From the NCBI GenBank assembly GCA_030594905.1, contig JAUVEF010000009.1, forward strand, positions 1 through 14,147: a stretch of DNA of 14,147 nt, given 5' to 3'. The DNA is from Methanosarcinales archaeon (GTDB lineage Archaea; Halobacteriota; Methanosarcinia; Methanosarcinales; Methanogasteraceae). The notes beneath the pieces were generated by a model, which had not been told where the DNA came from, made no database searches, and saw only the letters and a program-made list of their open reading frames with translations. A program made the translations under genes and the position numbers. Of the stretch, positions 6,790 through 12,610 are shown in pieces (position 1 is the stretch's first letter; every line of letters starts with the position of its first letter).

Positions 6790-7428
6790 TCACTGGAGCT
6801 TGTCATGCATATCTTCGAGATCTGTTGACTGCTTTCCCGTGCGCGTCATCAGTTCTGCGATTGCAGCGTCAAGGAATACGAGTGTAGAGATCTCAAAGGT
6901 AGTACCAAGCGGCGCAAGTTCGGAAAGCTTTGCATACTGCCCGAGCAGGTGTCGTGCAAGGTAATCTCCACCGCCGTCTTTTGATCTGCCAAAGATTTTC
7001 ACAACTTTGTCTGCCATTTTTCCAAGAGATGAGCCTGGGTTCGAGGTAACAACGACCAATGTTGCTCCGATCTCTTTTATGACTCTCCCAAGATCGACGA
7101 TGGACATGGTTTCGCCTGATCCACTGATCGCAACCACCACATCGCCCTTGCGCAGCGCTGGCGTGGTTGATTCGCCAACCACGTACACGCGCAGCCCAAG
7201 ATGCATGAGTCGCGTCGCAAACGCCCGCCCGACCAGACCGGATCGCCCGGTCCCCATCACAAAGACGCCGTTTGCATCAAGGATCATGTCGAGCATATCA
7301 GAGACTGAATCGACATCGAGGTCCTCAAGAGCCCTCGTTATATGTTTTGTGAGGATATCCATCGATGCAGCAAGCGTTGTGCACTTTGCTGCTTCGGATT
7401 CGTTTATAGTGTTCTGTTCAGGTGACAT
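6790..7428 (-). CDS. hxlB: 6-phospho-3-hexuloisomerase (SIS domain)
   Basis: PHI interconverts D-arabino-3-hexulose 6-phosphate and fructose 6-phosphate. In archaea without an oxidative pentose phosphate route it works with hexulose-phosphate synthase to supply ribulose 5-phosphate, with release of formaldehyde. The 212 residues form one SIS domain: GTGRSGLVGRAFATRLMHLG at 59-78, then the sugar-phosphate loop SGSGET at 102-107, and VTSNPGSSLGKMAD. About 15 N-terminal residues (rich in E, N, S) exceed the usual length. The ATG 7428 has GGTG 7 bases upstream. No synthase is adjacent. The gene follows the 5'-deoxyadenosine deaminase by 42 bases and precedes the ABC permease. A perfect palindrome (7442-7455) lies just before its ribosome site. 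Confidence 0.88.
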   Translation of the reverse strand: MSPEQNTINESEAAKCTTLAASMDILTKHITRALEDLDVDSVSDMLDMILDANGVFVMGTGRSGLVGRAFATRLMHLGLRVYVVGESTTPALRKGDVVVAISGSGETMSIVDLGRVIKEIGATLVVVTSNPGSSLGKMADKVVKIFGRSKDGGGDYLARHLLGQYAKLSELAPLGTTFEISTLVFLDAAIAELMTRTGKQSTDLEDMHDKLQ

Positions 7429-7441
7429 GGGTATACACCAG

Positions 7442-7455
7442 CCAATAATTATTGG
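7442..7455. promoter_or_regulatory. Perfect 14-bp palindrome upstream of the phosphohexuloisomerase gene
   Basis: CCAATAATTATTGG is a perfect dyad without spacer. It lies between the deaminase stop and the ribosome site of the phosphohexuloisomerase gene, 14 bases before its ATG. It could be an operator for a dimeric regulator or an AT-rich promoter element. As a hairpin it would be unstable, so a terminator is unlikely. Confidence 0.4.
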
Positions 7456-7470
7456 TCACGGGATGCTTAA

Positions 7471-8751
7471 TTATTCTCTGTTCACCAGATCATAAGTCAC
7501 TTCCGATGCCCTGCGCAGAATCTCTGCCTCACCTGGCACAACCCTGTTTTGCATAAGCACGACTCCATCGCATATCGTGGTATCGACACAGCCCCCGTGC
7601 GCCGAATATACCAGATTAGAGTTAAGATTGTGAAACGGAGTCATCTCCGGTAGCAGCAAGTCGATCAACAGCAGATCGGCGGCGCTGCCCTCGGATATGC
7701 TGCCGGCACCACCGCCCACGCGTAGCGCGTCCGCGCCGTTTTGTGTGATCATGGCAAATGATTCGTCTGCCGGCAGCATGGTTGGCTCGTTTGCAACCGC
7801 CTTCTGCGCCAGCGACGCAAACTTGGCGGTTTCGAGCATGTCAAGGTTGTTGTTGGATGCGCACCCGTCTGTGCCAAGCGAGATATTGACTCCGGCTGCC
7901 CGAAGTTCCGGATAACGCATCGCCATGCCAACAGCGAGTTTCATGTTTGAGACCGGGTTGTGAGACACCTTGACGTCGTGCATTGCAAGCAGCGCGATCT
8001 CGTGGTCATCGAGCCATACGCAGTGCGCCGCAATGACATTTGGACCAAGGAACCCGATATGGTCGAGATATTCCACAGGACGCATGCCTGTGCGCTCGAT
8101 GCAGTCGTTTACCTCCTGCTCGGTCTCTGAGACGTGTATGTGAATCAGCAGGTCACTCCCGTCCGCTCTTGCCTCTCTTGCAAACTCTGCGATCCATCGG
8201 AGGCTCTCCTCTGACACGGTGTAGATGGCATGTGGACCAAGCGCAGGGATTATCCGGTCGGAATAATCTTTCTTAAGCCGCCCTGTCAGTTTTCTGTTCT
8301 CTTTCTGAACCGCTTCATCATCTCCACCATCGGACTCGCCTGCAACGTCAATGAAAACGTTGCTGATGGCAGCGCGCATTCCCATATCCTCGACCGCCCG
8401 TGCGCTTGCAAGAGCGTGCCAGTACATGTCATTGAAAGCCGTCGTGCCGTTCCGGATCATCTCAAGACACGCCAATTTTGTGCCCCAGTAGACGTCCTCC
8501 TCGGTCAGTTTCGCTTCAAGGGGCCAGATATGGTTTTGCAGCCATGTCTGGAGTGGGAGATCGTCTGCATACCCCCGGAAGAGCGTCATGGCGGCGTGTG
8601 TATGCGTGTTCACAAAGCCGGGCACGAGCGCTTTGTTGCTGGCATCGATGAGCGTGTCCGCATCATAAGCGGCACATCCGACCTCAGCGATGATACCGTC
8701 GTCAATGTAGACATTGCCATAGTTCTCAGTGTCTTTTAACAGAATACTCAT
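7471..8751 (-). CDS. dadD: 5'-deoxyadenosine / S-adenosylhomocysteine / methylthioadenosine deaminase
   Basis: An amidohydrolase of 426 residues that deaminates 5'-deoxyadenosine, SAH and methylthioadenosine to the inosine compounds; MJ1541 of Methanocaldococcus is the archetype in methanogens. Metal and catalytic residues can be read: His50 and His52 in NTHTHAAM, His206 and Glu209 in HIHVSET, His243 in AAHCVWL, Asp295 in SLGTDGCASNNNLDM. PGFVNTHTH and SHNPVSNMKL are typical of the MtaD/TrzN group. The ATG 8751 overlaps the stop of the upstream phosphorylase as ATGA, which implies translational coupling. Together they would turn SAM by-products into hypoxanthine and a 5-deoxy- or methylthioribose 1-phosphate. 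Distinguishing 5'-deoxyadenosine from methylthioadenosine preference is not possible from sequence alone. Confidence 0.9.
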   Translation of the reverse strand: MSILLKDTENYGNVYIDDGIIAEVGCAAYDADTLIDASNKALVPGFVNTHTHAAMTLFRGYADDLPLQTWLQNHIWPLEAKLTEEDVYWGTKLACLEMIRNGTTAFNDMYWHALASARAVEDMGMRAAISNVFIDVAGESDGGDDEAVQKENRKLTGRLKKDYSDRIIPALGPHAIYTVSEESLRWIAEFAREARADGSDLLIHIHVSETEQEVNDCIERTGMRPVEYLDHIGFLGPNVIAAHCVWLDDHEIALLAMHDVKVSHNPVSNMKLAVGMAMRYPELRAAGVNISLGTDGCASNNNLDMLETAKFASLAQKAVANEPTMLPADESFAMITQNGADALRVGGGAGSISEGSAADLLLIDLLLPEMTPFHNLNSNLVYSAHGGCVDTTICDGVVLMQNRVVPGEAEILRRASEVTYDLVNRE

Positions 8752-9413
8752 TCGATCATCCTCGTAATCGTTTCTTCAACCACGCTGCGGTTCTTTCCAG
8801 CGTTTTTGGTGACGGTCTCATGGCTTAATTCCTGGTCGGAAACCCCATTTGCGTAGTTGTCAACGGTGCAGATCGCTGCGACAGGGACGGCGATTTCACG
8901 GCACAGGGTTGCTTCGCTTGCCATGGTCATGCCAACAAGGTCAGCATACCGGCTTAACATCAATATCTCGGCTTTTGTCTCAAACCGGGGTCCGCGTGTC
9001 TGGACATACACGCCCCCGTCCCTTCCGTGGCATGCCCTGATCAGTCGATCACGCAAGTCCTGGTCGAGCTCGGGCACAACATGCCTGATTTCATCGTCAT
9101 AGAACGTCGTAGAGCCACCAAAGTCGATATAATCGTGTGGCACAACCAGCGTGCCCGGTGGAATATCAAGCTTCATGCTGCCTGTTGAATACACGCCGAC
9201 CACACCATCCACTCCGGATTTTTGCAGTGCTGCGATGTTTGCCAGATAATTTATCTTATGTGGCGGTATGTCAGCGTTCACGCCATGGCGCGGCAGGAAG
9301 ATGGCGCGGTCACCCTCAAAAATCTCCGTATTTCCGTATTTGGTTCTGACCGTCTTTCGCGTGCCTTCAAACTGCGTTCCGATTAGACTCGTCCCTGTGA
9401 TGATACCAAGCAT
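8748..9413 (-). CDS. 5'-methylthioinosine / methylthioadenosine phosphorylase (PNP/MTAP family 2)
   Basis: A trimeric-type nucleoside phosphorylase of 221 residues that splits 5'-deoxy-5'-methylthio-nucleosides with phosphate. It opens with MLGIITGTSLIG and shows FLPRHG and PPHKINYLANIAALQ, STGSMKLDIPPGTLVVP, the family signature TRGPRFETKAEI, and GMTMASEATLCREI. Pairing with the deaminase suggests the true substrate is methylthioinosine or 5'-deoxyinosine, as for MJ0060, rather than the adenine form; this is inference. The reading frame is open upstream to 9575, but that extension resembles nothing and overlaps the neighbouring gene. ATG 9413 matches the family N-terminus and has GAGTGAT at the local standard spacing; ATG 9431 is a less likely alternative. 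Confidence 0.88.
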   Translation of the reverse strand: MLGIITGTSLIGTQFEGTRKTVRTKYGNTEIFEGDRAIFLPRHGVNADIPPHKINYLANIAALQKSGVDGVVGVYSTGSMKLDIPPGTLVVPHDYIDFGGSTTFYDDEIRHVVPELDQDLRDRLIRACHGRDGGVYVQTRGPRFETKAEILMLSRYADLVGMTMASEATLCREIAVPVAAICTVDNYANGVSDQELSHETVTKNAGKNRSVVEETITRMIE

Positions 9414-9492
9414 TCGATCACTCAGATACATCTTCGGTCGGCAGCGTAAATAAGTTAACGTGTGACCCGGATAAGTCATCCGAGTGTGCACC

Positions 9493-9500
9493 CATATAAA
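9493..9500 (-). promoter_or_regulatory. TATA box of the phosphorylase-deaminase unit
   Basis: On the minus strand TTTATATG lies 80 bases upstream of the phosphorylase ATG, in the 112-base gap after the surface-protein gene. Transcription would start near 9468 with a leader of about 55 bases. It is close to the archaeal box A consensus, so this unit probably has its own promoter. Confidence 0.5.
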
Positions 9501-9525
9501 CCATCTGTTCGGGAATCCCTCACCC

Positions 9526-10554
9526 TCATGTAAACGTTCTTGCAACGGTAGTCTCAGCACTGGCGCCGCTTGCATCGGTTACTCTGAGCGTGATGTTATG
9601 GGCGCCTGCTACCTGAGCCATGTCAAACGATCCTGTATTTCCAATGTGCCCATAGATGTCTGATGTCCAGGTATAGTCAAGCGGCGGGATGCCGCCAGCC
9701 ACAGCGCAGGAAAAGTGATCGCCAGTGATGTGAATCGTTGGCTCGATGTTGCGCACCATATTGTTGCAATCGATCCCGCTCTGGTCAAACCACACATAAC
9801 CACTGCCATGCGGGCTGCTGCTACCCGGTTTTGCATGACCGACCCATTCGCCGGTTGAATTATTCAACTGATATAAATACAACCGATCTGTGGAATGTGT
9901 GCGGCTGCTCATCAGCAGCCAGATATCCTGCTGCGGCTCGACTGCCACGGGCTGAAGACGCATCTCTGCGTCGTCATAGTGGTACAAAGTCCGGTTATCA
10001 AAGACCCCGTGCACCATGGTTTCGTCGTTCGTTTGCGGCAGTCGCGTAATCGGGCGGATGCTCGATTCGTAGACGAGCCATATATCAGTCTCTGCATTGT
10101 AGCAACTCGCATATTTGCTGCCAGCGCCAAACCACACAAAATCACTGTCAAGCATTGCAGGTCCATAGTTGGCCGGATACGAGAGGTTGGTAGTATCCGG
10201 CGGTGGCAGGTGCGTGGTCGTCGCAATCGGCGTGTCGATCGGTTCGGGTTCTGGCGAATTGGCAGACTCAGTCTGGTTCATGGCTTCGCCGATCTGTTCG
10301 GACATGGACTGGTTCTGATCTTCGTCCCCAAATGCATCCCAGATCGAGGAGGGCGTAGCCTCCGGAGTCAAGACTTCATAATCAGTATATTCATTTTGCT
10401 GCGATAATCGCGTCTTGATGCCGTATCCAAGAACCGTAGAGGCTATAAGTATCAACAAGAGAATCGATATCGTTTTTTTTGATATCTCTGATGGCATCTT
10501 CAGTCTTTCCGGCACTTTCAGTTTCTTTAACTTTCCAAGTTGTATCTTTTTCAC
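9526..10554 (-). CDS. Membrane-anchored surface protein with C-terminal PKD-like domain
   Basis: I do not recognise this 342-residue protein as a named family. The N-terminus is rich in Lys (residues 1-27), followed by one hydrophobic segment (about 28-46, ISILLLILIASTVLGYGI), so the chain is anchored with the rest outside the cell. Residues 55-130 are an acidic, Asn/Pro/Thr-rich linker with several N-x-S/T sites. The middle (130-270) is rich in Trp and Tyr and may be beta-stranded. The last 70 residues (GDHFSCAVAGGIPPLDYTWTS, then HNITLRVTDASGASAETTV) look like a PKD/Ig-type fold. The start is GTG 10554, with GGTGGT four bases upstream. Its promoter carries an inverted repeat. An unannotated role in the cell envelope is the most that can be said. 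Confidence 0.75.
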   Translation of the reverse strand: MKKIQLGKLKKLKVPERLKMPSEISKKTISILLLILIASTVLGYGIKTRLSQQNEYTDYEVLTPEATPSSIWDAFGDEDQNQSMSEQIGEAMNQTESANSPEPEPIDTPIATTTHLPPPDTTNLSYPANYGPAMLDSDFVWFGAGSKYASCYNAETDIWLVYESSIRPITRLPQTNDETMVHGVFDNRTLYHYDDAEMRLQPVAVEPQQDIWLLMSSRTHSTDRLYLYQLNNSTGEWVGHAKPGSSSPHGSGYVWFDQSGIDCNNMVRNIEPTIHITGDHFSCAVAGGIPPLDYTWTSDIYGHIGNTGSFDMAQVAGAHNITLRVTDASGASAETTVARTFT

Positions 10555-10592
10555 TCGACCACCCGATTACCCAATGTCCGCACCAACTGTAG

Positions 10593-10618
10593 TATAATTA
10601 TGACGTGCATCATAATTA
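10593..10618 (-). promoter_or_regulatory. Promoter with overlapping operator-like inverted repeat (surface-protein gene)
   Basis: TAATTATGA (10595-10603) and TCATAATTA (10610-10618) form a perfect 9+9 inverted repeat around CGTGCA. The inner arm overlaps a minus-strand TATA-like box (TAATTATAC, 10592-10600) whose transcript would begin near 10570, just before the GTG start at 10554. A repressor bound here would cover the TATA/BRE region. Confidence 0.5.
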
Positions 10619-10768
10619 ACATTACCTGCGATCATGCGATTTCGGAGATACCGGGTTATCCAGGTCGTGCGGTAGGCAAAAGTGAGACCTAAAAACACGC
10701 ACGGAAGCGACTAAAATTGAACTTGATAAGCGCAGTTGCACAGATCAGCAATGTAGCCACTTCGATGG

Positions 10769-10778
10769 TTTTTTATAC
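10769..10778 (+). promoter_or_regulatory. TATA box of the cupin phosphoglucose isomerase unit
   Basis: TTTTTTATAC sits just before the first possible ATG (10781). The usual spacing of about 25 bases puts the transcription start near 10798, so the first usable start codon would be the ATG at 10802, giving a nearly leaderless mRNA. Confidence 0.45.
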
Positions 10779-10801
10779 GAATGTGCCCAAATGTCAATCT
10801 G

Positions 10802-11518
10802 ATGTTATCTGATATATTGAGTGGGCGAGAACCAGACATCAGAATGTTGCACGACATGGATGATGTGCTGTATGATCGTTCGCTAATGGACGCGCCTGAT
10901 CGTGAATTATATTACATGTACAGGGACCTCTCACTGAGCAAGTCGGATTACGAGCAGATCGTTGAGCACAATCTACGGTACGATGTCACAGTCATTCCGC
11001 CAGGCATGCTCGGCACGGAATACGTCAAGACCGCGGGGCATGATCACCCTGTCGTCCCTGGAACTGATGTCAGCTACACCGAGATATATGAGGTCTTCGA
11101 GGGCGAGGCGCAATATCTACTACAGAAGAAAGAAGGCAACAGCATAACCGACGTGGTCATTGTGCAGGCGGGCGCAGGCGACAAGGTGATTATACCCCCG
11201 GGATACGGGCATGTAACGATAAACGCATCAAACAAGACCCTTAAGATGGCTAACTGGGTCTGCAGGGAATTTTCTTCGGTTTATGATTTTTTCAAGGAGA
11301 AAGTCGGGGCGGCATACTTATTAGTAGAAGAGGGGTTCATTCCAAATCCAAAATACGAGGATTTGCCGGAGTTACGGTTCCTTAAACCAACGAATTATTC
11401 AGAGGTTGGACTGTATAAGAATAAAGAGATGTATGGACTCGTGAAACAGATCGATATGCTCGAGTATCTCACGAAACCACAGGAGCACGGCGAGCTGTTT
11501 GATAAGATACTTGGATGA
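10802..11518 (+). CDS. pgi: Cupin-type glucose-6-phosphate isomerase
   Basis: The archaeal cupin PGI interconverts glucose 6-phosphate and fructose 6-phosphate and is unrelated to the classical enzyme. Numbering from ATG 10802, metal ligands are His80 and His82 (TAGHDHP), Glu94 (YTEIYEVFEGEAQYLLQ) and His137 (IPPGYGHVTIN). DIRMLHDMDDVLYD and LYYMYRDL match euryarchaeal members. At 238 residues it is longer than the Pyrococcus enzyme (about 190), with a C-terminal extension after NPKYEDLPELRFLKP. ATG 10781 would add seven residues but lies only a few bases from the TATA box, so 10802 is preferred. It heads a unit with the DUF5611 and chorismate lyase genes. Confidence 0.9.
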   Translation: MLSDILSGREPDIRMLHDMDDVLYDRSLMDAPDRELYYMYRDLSLSKSDYEQIVEHNLRYDVTVIPPGMLGTEYVKTAGHDHPVVPGTDVSYTEIYEVFEGEAQYLLQKKEGNSITDVVIVQAGAGDKVIIPPGYGHVTINASNKTLKMANWVCREFSSVYDFFKEKVGAAYLLVEEGFIPNPKYEDLPELRFLKPTNYSEVGLYKNKEMYGLVKQIDMLEYLTKPQEHGELFDKILG

Positions 11519-11527
11519 GGTGATTAT

Positions 11528-11833
11528 ATAAACGAATATCCGTTTAAACGTGGAGTTGCGGTTGATGGCGACCGAATTTTGGATGTACTGAAGGAGTGTT
11601 TTCCATGCGAGGTTGAAATCAGTGATGATAAGTTTGTTATCAGTTATAAGGCTCTGAAACAGATGGAAGTCTGGATTGATGGGAAGAAACTCTGTGTAAA
11701 CACGGAATCAAATACAGATATAGATGTTGGAGAGGTATCTGACACAAACAAGCGTTTTCGCAAATTTCTCGACACTGCCACCGGATATACGGCAAAAGCG
11801 CGTGTAAAGAAGATGAAGAAGAGCGATAAGTGA
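11528..11833 (+). CDS. DUF5611 family protein with apparent AUA start codon
   Basis: A protein of about 101 residues resembling the archaeal DUF5611 family; its function is unknown. Visible segments are NEYPFKRG, LDVLKECFPCEVEI, VISYKALKQMEVWIDGKKLCV, and TNKRFRKFLDTATGYTAKARVKK. From memory, relatives begin MxEYxFKRG, which here corresponds to codon ATA 11528-11530. The strong Shine-Dalgarno GAGGTGAT (11517-11524) ends 3 bases before that codon, the spacing also seen before the chorismate lyase TTG. No ATG, GTG or TTG occurs in frame between the upstream stop (11518) and TTG 11579; the latter lacks a ribosome site and would drop 17 conserved residues. The gene begins 9 bases after the phosphoglucose isomerase stop, so translational coupling may help. 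Confidence 0.75.
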   Translation: MNEYPFKRGVAVDGDRILDVLKECFPCEVEISDDKFVISYKALKQMEVWIDGKKLCVNTESNTDIDVGEVSDTNKRFRKFLDTATGYTAKARVKKMKKSDK

Positions 11834-11851
11834 GTGACTGGTGGTGATCGC

Positions 11852-12361
11852 TTGGATGATGTCATTGAATCCCTGTGCGGGTTGGACATTCCCACCTGCC
11901 TCAGGATCTGTGCAGGCACCGATGGTTCGGTTACGCACCTGCTCGAACTGATGACCGGGCAGGTGGTTCGTGTGAAGACCCTGCAACAGCAAGTCATCGA
12001 AGCAAGCGACGAGATCGCGGGGCTGCTTGGCATATCTGCTGGCGATGCTGTAAACGAGCGAACCGTTCTGCTGTGTGCCGGAGATGTGGTGTATGTATAT
12101 GCACGGTCGCTTGTCCCGATCAACCGGATGCCTGCGGGCATGGAGGGCGATTTGACGCGTGCAGATATACCAATCGGGCGCATTCTCAAAAAGTATGCCA
12201 TTGAATCGAGAAGAGAGATTGATGCGGTCGAAGTTTTTGATAGTCAGGTTTTTGGCGAGGAATGCATGGTTTTGTCGAGAACGTACAGGATCATTCACGA
12301 TACGATGGCTTTGATGTGGATCAATGAGATGTTTCCGACCGATAGTCGGTGGAATCTCTGA
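11852..12361 (+). CDS. Chorismate lyase-like protein (DUF98), probable 4-hydroxybenzoate synthase
   Basis: This family includes Rv2949c and MJ0807 and releases pyruvate from chorismate to give 4-hydroxybenzoate, a precursor of methanopterin in methanogens. The protein has 169 residues. Conserved segments are SVTHLLELMTG, GDAVNERTVLL, YVYARSLVP (Arg85, likely chorismate-binding), RADIPIGRILKKYAIESRREI, VLSRTYRIIH, and MWINEMFP (Glu159, likely catalytic). GTG 11834 directly follows the DUF5611 stop but has no ribosome site; TTG 11852 follows GGTGGTGAT with a 3-base spacer, so TTG is preferred. It closes the unit that starts with cupin phosphoglucose isomerase. Assignment to methanopterin synthesis is inference from family and organism. 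Confidence 0.82.
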   Translation: MDDVIESLCGLDIPTCLRICAGTDGSVTHLLELMTGQVVRVKTLQQQVIEASDEIAGLLGISAGDAVNERTVLLCAGDVVYVYARSLVPINRMPAGMEGDLTRADIPIGRILKKYAIESRREIDAVEVFDSQVFGEECMVLSRTYRIIHDTMALMWINEMFPTDSRWNL

Positions 12362-12610
12362 TCCGGGACAAGTCAAACCACTTAGTAAAACCAATGGATT
12401 CTGCGGCGACCAATTGTTGAGCATAGCTTGATAGCTGCACCCCACGCCACAATCCCGGCTTTAAGTTTCCAGGAGGCGTTTTGGACTGATTGTAAATTCG
12501 GGGATATATCAACTGCACCATCGCAACGATAGTTATAATGTGGGGAACTGCGAAAGTAATGAATATCAAGTAGGGATAGTTTAAGTTACTAACCAGGGGG
12601 CGAATCTGAA
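12362..12610. other. Intergenic region before the VWA gene
   Basis: These 249 bases hold no gene I can support. The minus strand has a stop-free stretch (12382 to about 12585) without a start codon or known family. TATA-like sequences occur at about 12531-12538 (GTTATAAT region) and 12578-12586 (TAGTTTAAG). The tract AGGGGGCGAA at 12595-12604 supplies the ribosome site of the next gene. Confidence 0.4.

Noticed and set aside
9414..9575. 54-residue N-terminal extension of the phosphorylase
   Set aside because: It overlaps the upstream gene and the TATA box, resembles no family, and the normal N-terminus with a good ribosome site begins at 9413.
11644..12201. 185-codon minus-strand open frame
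   Set aside because: Antisense shadow of the same two genes, with a Ser/Arg/Thr-rich low-complexity translation.
11708..12445. 245-codon minus-strand open frame
   Set aside because: It lies opposite the DUF5611 and chorismate lyase genes, which match known families; its own translation resembles nothing and has no ribosome site.
12382..12585. Stop-free minus-strand stretch before the VWA gene
   Set aside because: It reads like possible protein (for example VQNASWKLKAGIVAWG) but has no start codon, ribosome site or family I recognise; at most a gene remnant.
12595..12610. tRNA-like T-arm (GGGGGCGAATCT)
   Set aside because: It superficially resembles a T-loop, but no cloverleaf can be drawn around it and it serves as ribosome site of the VWA gene.
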